DNA from: Trichoplax sp. H2
Taxonomy: Eukaryota; Placozoa; Uniplacotomia; Trichoplacea
Assembly: GCA_003344405.1 (NCBI GenBank)
Contig: NOWV01000127.1
Span: 124,001-188,000, forward strand
Direction: 5' to 3'
Length of the DNA: 64,000 bases
The notes beneath the pieces are model-generated. The model saw only the letters and a program-made list of their open reading frames with translations. It was not told the origin of the DNA and did not search any database. A program made the position numbers and the translations under genes. Shown one piece after another: positions 11,961 through 25,000 of this stretch (positions within the stretch are counted from its first letter, which is position 1; each line of letters starts with the position of its first letter).

Positions 11961-13477
11961 ATGAATACCTGATTCAAAATTTTCTAATCATATATTTCAT
12001 GATTGGCAAGGAATTGAGGTTTTCGTCAACAGCAATCCTAGACCTATCACATCGCTTGACGACCCTTTCCGTTCTCCAAGTCCAATTAACTTACTAATGA
12101 AATAGTTGTTATCGCCAAGAAAAGCATCCAAAATCAACAAAGTAGCCCATTGATCAAAGTGTATACAGCAAGTGAGTAATGAAAAAAGTTTTATCGTGTT
12201 AATAAAGTGAAAGTAATCATTCATTTCATAATTCTGGACACATTGTTACTTTATGTTGAATTGAAGCTAAATATAAATATCCACCTTGGCATCTCCATGG
12301 ATAATTAACCAATATCGTAAAGTATCTAATTTATTACAATTCTTAGCATTTTGATGAAACGTCATGATATCATTGATTAATGATAGTGTTTCATCAATAA
12401 TATAACACTATACTTCATCGGGTATTTGAAAGGGGAAAGATGCTATCATGATTTTATTATCTATACTATTTTTGTAACTTAAATCTTCTGTTCTTTCATT
12501 TGATATTGGTAATGGTTGAGTAATTTTTATAATCTCCATTTTGGCGATAATTCAATTCATAGCTAAAAAGATTGAAATGTAATCGTGATAGAAACAATAT
12601 CACTGTCCTAGTTAAACTTTAAAAGGAATAAATACTTTATCAATCTTTGTTTTACTATGATTGAACGCTTGAATCAATTTTGGATTGATCCCATATTCAA
12701 TGATTGGCCTAAACATTTATCCTTGAACATTGAATATACTATCTTTAAAGCAAGACCACATCATTGATGCATCTCATAACTAAGTTACAAGTTGAATTGG
12801 CAAGAACAGTTTAATCAAGTACCACACTATTTCCTCTTTCAATTTTTCTCGCCTTTTTCTTTTCTTTTTTATCGTCATTTAAAGTCAGTGCTAAATAATC
12901 TGAAGAATACTCTTGAATATCACCTCTTACTTGCCCGCTTCAGTTCTATTTGTCTGATTTATTTTAACGTCCAATCTCCTTACCTTGAACTTCTAAAGTC
13001 ATTAATTTATCTACAAATGTTGATTGGATTCTATCATAGCAGCAAGTAAATTACCATTGATATTACAATATTTGTATAGTTAATCTTTGGTAGGCACGGA
13101 AAGAGTGAGGTTGTATTAATACTAAATTTATTTAATTCTTATTGTATTATTTCCCTATTAAATTTTATAGCTAATCACTGTTTATCTTGCCAATCAATTC
13201 AAGCAATCATATGATCACAGTATCAAGGCAGGAAAGAGGTATGGTAGGCAATGTAAAGTATTAATTAATCAAGAAAATGTTAGTCGTCGTAATTATTTGA
13301 ATTTTTTTCTATAACAATAGAAGATACTATTTAATAGGTAGGAATACGAAGTATTTATTTCAAAATTGAATCATTTATCCTTATAAAGTGAATAGCAACG
13401 CATATTTATCAGTTAATAGTTTGTCTCAATATATTTTAAAGCGTACGAAGAAATTCTTAGCGTTAATAAATCTCGTT
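11961..13477. other. intergenic before the arrestin pair
   Basis: No gene supported. The frames at 11997-12224 (-) and 12792-13049 (+) lack domains and the latter begins with TTG. The first arrestin's promoter and any 5' untranslated exon must lie here, but no motif decides them. Confidence 0.45.
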
Positions 13478-16400
13478 ATGGGCATTTCTTATAGCAACAA
13501 CGATATGGTAAATAACAATCCTGCATTAGAAGAATTTCATATTGAACTTACTGATAATCGAAGTAGTTATCGAAATGGACAAATACTATCTGGTGTCGTT
13601 ACCATTCAACCCAAGGAGCAGTGGCAGGCTAAGCAAATATGGATTGAAATTGTCGGGGTAGGCCATTCAAGGATTCGAGCTTTGCAGGCTTTCCGAAAGA
13701 GAAAGACGGCATCTTTAGCTAGAATGGGTAGTATAACTGGTTTCTTAGAAGAAACAGAAACTTATTTTAAGCAGAAAAAAGTTCTATGGGGCAAAGAAGG
13801 TATAGCATTGTTTTAAATTTGTAGAATTTATTCTAGCGTAAGCGGATACTTTGAATACGAGATATTCAATTATTTTTTCTTTTCTTTTGTGATTGTACGG
13901 CCATTTCTTTCAAATTTGACTATTATTAATGTTCAACAAACTTTGATTTATATCAACGATAGCTTGTGGCGATTGCCCTTGCTGTTTAAATTCAGATTTT
14001 AGCCCAGAACAATTAACTGCTCTATCCCTACGAAGGCATCGATTCCCATTTAGTTTTATGATTACTGGCGATCAATTACCTTCCTCTTTTGAAAATAATC
14101 ATTGCTATATACGTTATTCATTGCAAGCTTGTATTGAAAAATTGAATGGAATAGATCATTCTGCTAGTAGAGTTTTTACACTATTGGAGAATAGTGATGT
14201 AAATCGTTCAGAATATAAGGTATGGCCATTTTCAAGCAATTTACATCACCTAGGAAATCAATCTGTTTTAACATGCAGTTCCGTGATGATTACTAAAAAA
14301 TGGATCACATCTCATGTCGGTGTTGATTCCTATTCTAGATGCCTCCACCAATCTTTGAGAAAGAAACTTACTTTCGTTGTTACAATTGTCGTTCTGGTCC
14401 ATTGCGATTATTTGCAAATATTGACCATAGTGGCTATGTTCCTGGTGATACCCTTAATCTTGATGTAACCATCGAGAATTCTACCGATGCAACTGTCGAT
14501 CGGATGGATGCTTCTTTAATGCAGTGCATTACTATTAAGGCTCAGAATGGTTACCAAAATGAGCGAAAAACTTGTGTTTCTGTTCAGGATGAAGAATCGG
14601 TTCGGCCTGGAGATGTTAAAAGATGGGCCAATAAATCTATCATCATTCCAAATCTTACACCTACCATTCGCAGCAGTGGCGTTATTAAATTGGATTATTT
14701 ATTAGAGGTTGGTATTTATTTCTGGGCATTTTAGTCGATTTTATCCTACTATTCGCAACAGTAGTATTGACTAAAGTGAGTTAATTATTTCGAGTTGGAG
14801 TTAATTTCTATGATTTTTAGTTGATTTTATCCTACTATTTGCATCAGCAGTATTGTCTAAGTGAGTTAGTTATTTCGGGTGGGAGTTAATTTCTGCAGTT
14901 TTCTAGTTGACTTTATCCTGCCATTCGTAATAGCACAGTATAGTATTATTGTAGTATTCAACTGGGTTGATTATATGAAAATTGTATTACTTTCTGCCAA
15001 TTTTAGTCGCAGAATTACAGTATTGATTGTAATTGAATTGATTATTTGAGCATGATGTTATTTTATGGAATTCTAGTTACAAAAGTACAGTGAAAGCTGG
15101 GTTACTTTTTCCAAAAAGGGTTCATTTATGAAATTTCTAGTTAATTTTTACTTACCGTCCTCAGCAGTAGTATTACAGTTTTGAAACCGGGTTGGGTTTT
15201 AGAAGAGAGTGTTTTTTCCACAATTTCTAGTTGATTTCAACTACCATCCACAACAGCAGTGTTAGAGTTTTCTATTGAACTGACGATTATAGGATAATGC
15301 TCATTAGTGAAAGTTCTAGTTGATTTCACCTACCTTCTCCAGTAGCAGAATTCGAATGTTAAATTAGATTAGCTATGAGAGGATGATGTTCATATCTCGA
15401 ATTTCTAACTGAATTCATTTCTAAAATTGCTATTATATCGGGTTAATTATTATCTACGTGTGTATAATTATCCAGATGCTCAATATCGTTATCTTTTGTT
15501 GACAAGCTACATGCATATAAATATATAAATTAGCCTTAATAGTTATTATGGGTTAAGTCATAGAGGTCAATAATCTCTATGGACTCAGTATAAAAATATA
15601 GAATACTATCCTACATGAAATTATAAATTTCATGAGTTTGTGATAACTGTTTGTAGTGCAGTCCAGTGGAATGATTTTAACTAGTAAATATTGTGCAATA
15701 GTTATTATTCAATTAAAAACTAACGGGTTATAAATCGAATCCAGACATAGAATCCAAAAATACTTGCTTGTTAATTTGATTTGGACTAAATATCGCATGA
15801 CCTTAGTCTCTAACAATAACTACGGAAACCATGACAGCTTGTTGTTTGACTTTATATGTGAAAGTTTAACGATGTGCAAAGCTACTCTTGCGAGATTATA
15901 GAATAGTGAGAACGTTGATAGTTCAATTCACTTGCCGCAATTTAGCTAACTGTAAAGTAGATTTAGACTGACGATTATCTAATTAGATCCCTAAAAATGA
16001 AACGATTTCAACTTTTAGTCTCCTTTGTCCACTCGATTAGATTCATTATTCAATGATAAAAAATGTTTGAGAAATCGATTATTAACATGATATAAATTAG
16101 TAATGATATGCCTCATTTATTACATTTCTAGATCGCTGTAGCTGTGAAGAACAAAAATTTAATTACAGCAACATTTCCAATTGTTATTGGTACACCGGGT
16201 ATAAATGAATTAGAAAAGGAAGATTCCGTTTCGTCTGGTAAATAAAATAAATAATATCCATTCTGTATTTGCGCCTTAGTTGAATCTATTCATGACCATA
16301 ACGACCTTGTTATTGAAGTAGCAATTGTTACTAGCTATAATTAATTGCATGATTTTCATTATCGGCTATTGATTTTCATTCTAGTAGGTAGAATAGCAAT

Positions 16401-16539
16401 TCCAAATTCATCGCTAAGCCAAGATAAGATAGATACAGCCAAGAGTAGCGGCAATGTCATCCGTAGAAATATTAACGGGGAACAAGCATTAAGCGACCGT
16501 TGTCCAAGAATACTTATTAGTATAGAGAGCACAGTATAA
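13478..16539 (+). CDS. alpha-arrestin (ARRDC-like) protein, copy A
   Basis: Arrestin-fold adaptor, expected on the cytosolic side of the plasma membrane and endosomes, where family members guide trafficking of receptors and transporters. Exons 13478-13799, 13996-14219, 14339-14707, 16132-16237 and about 16388-16539 join with phases 1, 0, 0, 1 into about 390 aa. The arrestin N domain is in exons 1-2 (R.GQ.LSG.V.I, then HRFPFSF and LPSSFE), the arrestin C domain in exons 3-4 (GYVPGDTLNLDVTIEN, IIIPNLTPTI, FPIVIGT). ATG 13478 is in frame; a second ATG at 13505 is a plausible start giving nine residues fewer. The frame is open to 13388, but that codon is GTG. No PPxY motif, unlike vertebrate ARRDC1-4; the tail ends ESTV, a class I PDZ-ligand form. 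The last acceptor could also be three bases earlier (16385). The 1.4-kb intron 3 is swollen by tandem repeats. Confidence 0.85.
14660..15410 (+). repeat. 85-86 bp minisatellite seeded by an exon-intron junction
   Basis: Units begin at 14660, 14745, 14831 and 14917, with more diverged ones near 15000, 15080, 15150, 15238 and 15327. The first unit is the last 48 coding bases of arrestin A exon 3 plus the first 37 bases of the intron. Later units keep the same order: CCTAC(C/T)ATTCGCA(G/A)CAG, a T-rich part, GAG(G/T)TTGG at the former donor, then TTTTAG(T/C)(T/C)GATTTTAT. So coding sequence was copied into the intron and decayed there. Confidence 0.75.
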
Positions 16540-16899
16540 GTAATTTAAAACATAGTAGTCAGAGAAGGATTAGAATAAGTTTCTTCCCCTCTTTCTTTCC
16601 TAGAACTTAGAAGTATTATATTGACAGCAGATAATGGAATAGATAATAGTTCTAGGATCAGTAAGTGTATTGACGATTCTGTACCATAAATTAATCTTTT
16701 AAATTGATTTCAATTCCATTGTAAGACTTTGCTTATTCTTGTAATATAAAAGTTAATAAATAACAATATACCCAAGTTGGGTGAAATACATTGATCTGAT
16801 TGTGAATGACTAATGGTCTCAACTTGAAAGTGTAATTTATATGAAGATCCAGCATAGAGCCAGTTTACAATCCTTTTCAGCCAAGCACTTCAGTTTCTC
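16540..16899. other. spacer after arrestin A
   Basis: No gene seen; the 3' untranslated region of arrestin A is expected here. AATAAA-like words occur near 16756. Confidence 0.4.
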
Positions 16900-18080
16900 T
16901 CTCATCAAGTATCTCATGAATAACATTTATGACCGATTGCATGGATTAAAGTTAGCGTACTCGCAATGTATCTTATGTCTGCAGATATAGTTGTTATGAC
17001 TAGTTAAGCCTTGAAATTTGTATAAATTGTTAAAATTATTTCAAGTATGTTATTATTGAGTAGGACATGTTTTAATTTTGCCTATACTGTATGTATGCGT
17101 GTACCGTTGATTCTGAACACACATGTTCTTGGTTGCTTATGCTTTTACCGTCTTTTGAAGCATCTCACCAAGGCATAAGATGGTATTGGCAGTTCACAAT
17201 TCGATTCTGAGAATATATCTTATATATCTACCAGCATCATTGCCACCGTTCATCAAGCTTAGGCATGGATCGTGGATCGCAAAGTTATTTGAAGTATGTT
17301 ATTACAAAACAGAAGGTCTTATAGGTTTGCTTAAATTTTTACCGTCTTTTAAAGTATTTTATTAAGGTATAAGATGGATTGACGAACTAGAAATGTTAAG
17401 CGTTGGAACTTATAATGGATCGTAAAGTTATCTAAAGAGTGTTATCATAGACTGAAACATGTCCCAAGTGTAGATTCTAATAACACCATTCGCGCTATCT
17501 TTTGCTTCCTTTTTAATGAAGGTGCTTTATTAAAGCATAAGATAGCATTAGCGATTTAGAATCAGGATTCTGGATCATATCCCTGTTAACATACATTGCC
17601 AAAGCTTGCTAAGAGTTGGCGTTAATACTGTAAAGCTTTTTAACGTGTATTATTATAAAATAGAAAGTATTGCAGGTTTACGACTCGTAGTTCAATTTTA
17701 ACGGAAGTGTCTAATTAAAGCAAAGGATGGTATTAGTAGTTTAGAATCAGAATTCTGGAAATAAATTTTAAAGCTATTAAGCGTAGTTGCCATGCTAGTT
17801 AACTGTAGGTATTTATAGCGAATTTTATGATTGTTCGATGTATGCTGTTTTGATTAAATAGAAAATTTTTCCACACTAGATTTAATTTTTACCTCGTAAT
17901 TGATCTCACGAAGGCCTAAGAAGATGTGTATTTTTCTCGTTTGCAATTAGAATTCTGGAAAGATACCTTGTATTTGTTACCCTTAACTTAGTATACCTGT
18001 CACGATTAGCCAAACGTAGGCATTGATGGCGAATCTTCGAGTTATTTGAAGTATGGAGTTATTACTATTAAATATTGTCG
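16900..18080. repeat. diverged tandem repeat of about 190 bp between the arrestin genes
   Basis: A recurring pair of words marks each unit: AAGG(C/T)(A/C)TAAGATGG-like at about 17170, 17363, 17533, 17718 and 17913, each preceded by a T-rich CCGTCTTTT-type block and followed by AGAATC.G.ATTCTGGA-like text. About six units. No coding potential. Confidence 0.65.
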
Positions 18081-18614
18081 CTGTTTTCATGAATCTATCC
18101 AATAATTAAATGTATAATTTTCAAACTATGGAGTAGTAAGAACTTTATGTCTTAAAAAGCAATCACCGTTTCCAACTTTCTGTGGAACTTTATCGAAAGA
18201 TGGACAATTCTGATCTCTTCTTATATCTTAAATTGTTTAATACCATATAGAACCAGGTTGAAGCTTCTTATTAACACTAAATAATGCTATAAAACTATAT
18301 CAACGAGTAGATAAATAGCTTTAGCCAGACTTTCAAAAACTGTTATCCCTATATTTCCATCTATAGACTTTTATATGACGAGAAAAATGGCTCGTTTCAA
18401 CCCTTCAGAATATTTATTCTATGGTCAATCATTATTGCCATATTTAATCATGGAGAAATGATCCAAACGACTTCATCTCTCTTCTCGCCAAATATGTCAA
18501 TAGAGTAAAATTCAAGTCGAGTTATTTTACGCAGTGTTTCACATCAATAACATAATCCTTGCGAAGATTACTCCCAATTCAGCAAGGCGAGATTGGAAAC
18601 GATTATATATTATC

Positions 18615-21567
18615 ATGAATCATTTAGACGAATTTAATATTGAGATTCCCGATGGTAGTCATATTTTACGACGCGGTCAGCAATTAACAGGCTTAATCAG
18701 ATTAAAACCTAAGGAAACATGGATAGCGAAATGTCTTTGGATCGAATTTTATGGTCGAGCAAGTATAAAAGCTAACAACGCAAATTTGTCAACATATCGG
18801 CAACGACGGGGTCGAAGATTTATGCTTTATGATCTCTACACAGAAAAAACTGAATTGTTCTTTAAAGTCAAGAAATGTCTGTGGGGATTCAATGGTAAAA
18901 TGGCTACAGTCCAATCATGACTTAAAATCCAATAACTTGAATAAGCATAACTAAATTAAATTTTTCCTGAGTGAGTAAGCCAATAATTTATAATTAAGTT
19001 TTCCTTTATAACTATGAATAATTTAGGATTACCTGATGAATCTGAGAATTCGAAACTCATGGACAATCCTTGTCATTTGAAAATTTTAGCCGCTAAATCT
19101 CATCAGTTTTCCTTTGCTTTTTTCGTACCTAATGACGAATTACCTTCCTCTATCGAAGGTGATCGATTCTATGTTCGATATTCCCTTCGAGCATGCATTG
19201 AAAAGCTTAACGGAAGGGATTACTTCATGGAAAGGATTTTAACATTGAGAACTCCAGTTGACGTCAATTCATTCAATTTCATCGTAAGTAAAAATTAGCG
19301 AATGATTGCCTTGTATTTAGGACTCTATTAAAATTCAACGTTGCAACGAATTTAGCCATGTCAATTTGTTTATTAGTCTTCTTTCTAGCACAGCTGCTTA
19401 GCATTGGAAAGTTGATTTCACTCACAGTTTTAAGAATTCATTGTGAGATGCTTTGAATTACTGTTTGCAACTTGGCTGTTGCAAAACAATCGCTTTCCTA
19501 GCTATTAATCTGAACTAATTTCATAAAAGATTATTGTGTTATGACGTGAGCAGTTGTGGCAGGCTTATCCTAGAATACTTACGTTAAATCTTTCATCGTT
19601 ATGTGATTATGGCATATATTTTGCACTTAATCACATAAATAGCAATCTAACCTAAACAAGTTAAATAGCAGCTAAATAACCTACTAATAGTAATGATGTC
19701 TACCTGAATTATCAAAGTAATTATCGTTATTGATATTTTTATTGGCATTATTGCATAAAAACTAACGCAAATATTTTGGTTCTAATAGCTAACGATTGTT
19801 TGGTAATACGAGATCAATCCAAATAGATTTAGGAAATGTTAAAGTAGCTTCGAAACAAGTTCAAAGCTAATCATTGTTTGAGTATCTAATTTAAGCTTTA
19901 GGATGTTCTATCTTTCCTACGAAGTCCATTATTCTACTCTATCCATACACTAGAATATCGATCCCTTTTATTTATAGTTTATTTTCATCACTCGATAACG
20001 AAAGACAGCTTATGCGAGCAATGTCTACTAATTCGATTGTCTTGACTACTATCGATTAAGCCCTTATTAAGTTTGCCATGATTGCGTAATTATCTTTCTG
20101 ATCAGAAACGACGGTTAAAATTCAAGTTAAGAATATAAATCAAAAAGAATGTAATAAATCGCATTTTAGCTCTGCAATAAATCGAGTATAGGTCGATATT
20201 AAAGTAATGTGAGTGAGTTGAAAAAAGTACTTGGACCTTCGTTATATTGACGTTCATTTTCACTTAAAAATGATTACTTTAGATCCCGCCACTATCCTAC
20301 CAAGCCGAGAGAGTTGTTACTAGCTGGTGTTGTCATTCTAGACCAGTACGATTGTTAGTCTCCATTAATCGCAATGGTTATTACCCTGGTGAAGATATTT
20401 CATTTAGCGTAAAAGCTACAAATAAAACTAGAAAAGTCCTTGGCAAGATCAAAGTGAAACTCTATCAGGTATTGAATTCTAGATTTGTTAGAGGCCCACA
20501 ACGTAAATGCTACGCTCGTCAGCAGTATGATCGCAAGCTTGGACCTGGTGATACCATCTTTTGGCAAAATGGTAGAATAACTATTCCTAATATTCCACCT
20601 ACCATTCAAGCTTGTGCACTAGCTCGCATTGATTACGAAGTGCAGGTTGGTCCTTCATAGAAAGTTGCTTTAGTTAATGTTTATCCCTATTAAAATCAGA
20701 AAGACTTTGACATTTTACTTTACTGATTCCATTAAAATAAAAAAGAATTCTATGCAACTATTTCCGTTGATATCATACCTTGCTCATAGTACCTACAAAC
20801 CAGAGTATTCCTAAAATAAAAGTGAATTAGAAAATATTTATCGCATTATACTGTACTGTATTGCACCTATTCTAGAAAAGCCGAAATTATTCAAGATTGA
20901 ATCTTATCTATTTTAGTTGATGTCAAAAAATAGGCAATTGCGTAATACTGAAATTTTATTGAATACTCGTGACTGAATTTATTTTTGCTTTGCTATAGTA
21001 CCTGTTTAACTTAATTATTAAATCTTTAGATACTTTTCCTTGCTATCTTAATTAATTTGATACGTTTAGATCGAATACAAAGGGAAGTAGTTGATTTTCA
21101 TTATTTTTAATTTTTAATCATCCATAGATAACTAGGCTTCAATTGTAATTGGCAGAGTGTAAGATAAGTGAGACTAAATTCAATTTACAAATGTATCTAT
21201 CTACTGACACAGGCAATAGTACCTATACCCTTCGATCATGACATTATAGTAGCATTTAAGATTGTCATTGGGACTGAACCAGTTCAAACTACTCTATCGC
21301 ATCAAGAAAATACATTGCGTAAGTTACGATACATAGAATTCATCATGCACGTTGTCTTGAAATATTGCTGTACTACAGATTTCAAAACTGACAATATATA
21401 GGGCGGTAAACATAATATTATTTCACATAATAGGACAATCAACACATCGTATACGTCAATTCAGTTGCGATGAAATTGAAGAGATCACTAGAAAATTTAA
21501 AAATACCATGACATGGGAGAATGATGATGATTTTGGATATAAAGACAGCTTGGAGACTACCGTGTAA
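18615..21567 (+). CDS. alpha-arrestin (ARRDC-like) protein, copy B
   Basis: Tandem paralogue of arrestin A. Exons 18615-18894, 19027-19283, 20283-20645, 21213-21318 and 21434-21567 have phases 1, 0, 0, 1, as in copy A, and the fourth exon is 106 nt in both. The product is 379 aa, stop TAA at 21565-21567. N domain: RRGQQLTGLIRLKPKETW, then HQFSFAFFVP and LPSSIEG. C domain: NRNGYYPGEDISFSVKATNK, ITIPNIPPTI and a degenerate KIVIGT strand. ATG 18615 fits the length of related N domains. The tail ends ETTV, again a class I PDZ-ligand form, and there is no PPxY. Convergent with CLPB, 518 bp away. The last two exons were found only by phase and homology to copy A, so they deserve transcript support. 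Confidence 0.85.
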
Positions 21568-22085
21568 AGTACCAGTATACTCTTAAAAATTCCGTAAACT
21601 TTAAGAAGCTGTATAAAATACGATAAGATAAAGCAGCTGCTCTCCTACTTTATGCAGTACGAATCTTTGTCTTGGATTTTGTCAATAGAAACGATGAAGC
21701 ATTTGTTATTGCGTATTTTTGCCGCTTAACAATTACAGCATCAAGCCTAGTTTGAGAAATGAATCTGATAATACACAATTGGCTAATGTTTAGTAATCGC
21801 TATGAATCTTTAAAAAAAATCATATTTTGCAGTAAATCTAGGCAACTGTAGGGAGTTTGATAAGTGTTGCTACTGTTTTGTTATAAGTTCTGTTTATTAT
21901 GCTATAAATGATATGCTTTATTCATCTTTTGCAGCTTCTTTTAACATAGAATAACTTGAAGCTTAGTTTACGAGATCGGTTGTTAAACTTTTGGCAAGTT
22001 TGATATGTATAACTCTGTTCAAAATCATATAATTATAATGCTTTTAATTGTTGATAAAAGTGTCTACACGACTGCTGTATGTTCA
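21568..22085. other. convergent intergenic spacer (arrestin B / CLPB)
   Basis: Holds both 3' untranslated regions. No exon or structured RNA recognised. Confidence 0.5.
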
Positions 22086-25000
22086 TCAGCGCAATAAGCT
22101 TGCTGCTGTTGTAAGTTGAGTATCAGAATCTTCCAGCTTTATATGCTCTTTCCGATTCCCTTCTTTCAGCATTTCTAGGGTTATCTTTTGTTCTTGATTT
22201 TTCTTGTTGTGGGTTACAGCAACATGAATGTCGCAGTTAGGTTGAATCAAATCACGCTCATGAGCAGCCGCTAATTGATTAATGATACGTTTTTCGGTCT
22301 AGAGAAAAGTAAGAAATTATAGTAAAGTATTAAATCTGCGTCGCTTCGTTAAAAATATTATTTCTTAAGAAATAGCTAAGGAATTTATAATATGACCACT
22401 TTACCTCATATTTAATCGATCTAGCGCCATAATAAACGTCATATCCGTCCGCAATAACCTCGAGAACTTCTTTGTCCCAAGTTAAATTAATATTGTGTCT
22501 ATGCTTTGCCTATATAAAACAAAATATAGTTGAAGGAAACAGCGTTGATACTTTAAGAGGAGTGAATCTATTCAGAAATGCTATATATACTGTATACTGT
22601 GCGTACAATTTTCGACCAATAGCATAATTCCTTGTTAACCAGTAGTAATAGTTCAGATCGAGAAAACGGTAGAAAATATAGTATTTCGTTAATTCTTCCA
22701 AGAAATTCATCGCGCCTAAAATGACTCTATATAAAATCGGATAATGTACATTTATTTAATTTTCAGTATTTTAATTTCGTTGCAAAGTAGAAAATGTACT
22801 GTATCATTTATCCAATCATAAAATGTTTAATTGAATGATTACTTTTAAAATTGGCTTTATGACTTTATCGCAAAAACTTTTAGACAGGGTAATTTTATCT
22901 TCTAAATCGCTAATTTCTTCGATGAATAGAAATAGAAATTAGGTTTAGTACAGATAGACATACAGTTAAATTATTAAGAATAGATAAAACTGAAAATCCT
23001 CAAGCCGGAAACGATGGAAGCATGGATTAATTAAAATTATAATTGAAAGATTACTGTACAAATTCTAACCAGCATCTGATTTCTTTCTTTCGATAGCTAA
23101 TTCTTTGGCTTTTTTTCTCAATTCCATTGCATAATTTGCAATTTCGGCATTGCCGAGGTTGCACGTCATTATAAATATAGCGTCTTTACAGTCTATAGTT
23201 TTACCTTTCCCGTCAGTAAGCCGCCCCTGTAAGAGTTAAATAGATAGTTGGATAGATAAAGCTTCACTACTTTTTAAATTTTTATCTGTATTAGATACAA
23301 TTTAGCGGTTACCAGTCACTATTGAGTCAGTATCATGTATTCAGAGAGGTTTACCTCATCAAACAATTGAAGTAAAATTGTCAATACGTCAGGATGTGCT
23401 TTATCAACCTATAAGACATTACCGGATATTTTGGTACAATATTAAGGGAAATTAGGATATAGCACTCCTAGAATTTTAATGTCACATAAATCTCTCCATG
23501 GCATAAATGAACGGCGTTACGAGTACTAACCTCATCGAGTAAAACAACAGCGTTGGAACACTTCTTTAAACGTTTTGTTAATTGACCACCTTCGTCATGA
23601 CCAATATATCCTGGAGGTGAACCAATCATTTTTGCTACCTGAAAGGGTACGAGTTACGAGCAAGCGTGTGAGCAATATAAACATGTAGTTTCAATATATG
23701 ATATTAAAGATTGCCTCGTGTTTTTCTTGATATTCAGACATATCGAGTCGAATAAAGCCCTAACATAAATTGGGAATTAAAACGCTAAGGATTTGATCAC
23801 ATTTGTAACTGAAAAATGAACAAATCATTGCAAACATGCTATTGATTACGTTTTCTAAATCCTTGTGAATATATTTTGCAACTTGCTTTGCGAGTTCAGT
23901 CTTTCCTAGTTAAATAATAAATTTTACAGTGAATGTCGTTGAATTTGCCTGTATAACTCCTCTATTTAAAGACTAGCAAATTGCTTGCATGTTAGATAAT
24001 ATTTACTATCCACACAGGTACCTATTCCTGATGAGCCAAGAAAAAGAAATACCATCGGGCGATCTTCGTTATGCCAACCATTCTCTTTTCGGCGAATTGC
24101 TAAAAGTTTGTAACGCACGATGCATGTAAAATTATTAGTTTTCATTTGATCGGTGGAACAATAATCTGAATAATTGCAGTAGTTGCACTGCTAACAAATA
24201 CAAAATGATATTACCAGAAGCAACTGCAGCAATAGGTAATTCTTGTCCAATAATTTGCTCTTTAATACGTTTTTCCAAAGGGTATCGTTTGCGTTCGACA
24301 GCAGCTTCCTTCAATTTCTGTGCTCGATACTACGCCATCACAACTCATATTAGTATCATAATTTTTACTTGATCTTAAATATTAAACGTTGACCTTCACT
24401 TCAGCATTTTTCAGCGTTTCGATAATTTCTTCATCATCGGTATACTCGACCGGCAAATGTCCCATTTGACTCTTCAAGTTCGGCGCAGCACCTGTTTATT
24501 GGACAAAATAGTCATTAATTGAAGTCATCAATGTGTACTATACAGTATTTTAGAACTGGAAAACGTTGAATCATGGCGCTTAAAATGTAAATTTACAGTT
24601 GAGCCTAATAAAATTTTATGTATGTACAGTAAACCGACCTGCTTCCAGTAATATTTCAATAATTTGAGTTTTGCGAAATAAAACGGCATAATGCAATGCA
24701 GTAAATCCTCTGCAATCATAGTTGGGTCTTAAACTGCTATTGAATTCAGCTTCTCTTTTTTGAATTACTAATACGTATACAATTTAAAATTATCGATATA
24801 ATTCAATAAAATAGCTAGTAGCCGTTGGAAATGAATAAGTTTCAGTGAGATTGATCATCTTACCTGAATAAACATCGATGCCCTTTTGCTGAGCTATACG
24901 GAATGGTGTTGAATAGAAATCACCAGCATCGACATCGGCTCCAGCATCAAGTAGCACCTTTACAGCCCTTTACGATGTCAACAAAATGTTAGCCTGGAGA

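Noticed and set aside
12792-13049. Phe/Leu-rich plus-strand frame
   Set aside because: TTG start, AT-rich composition, no domain.
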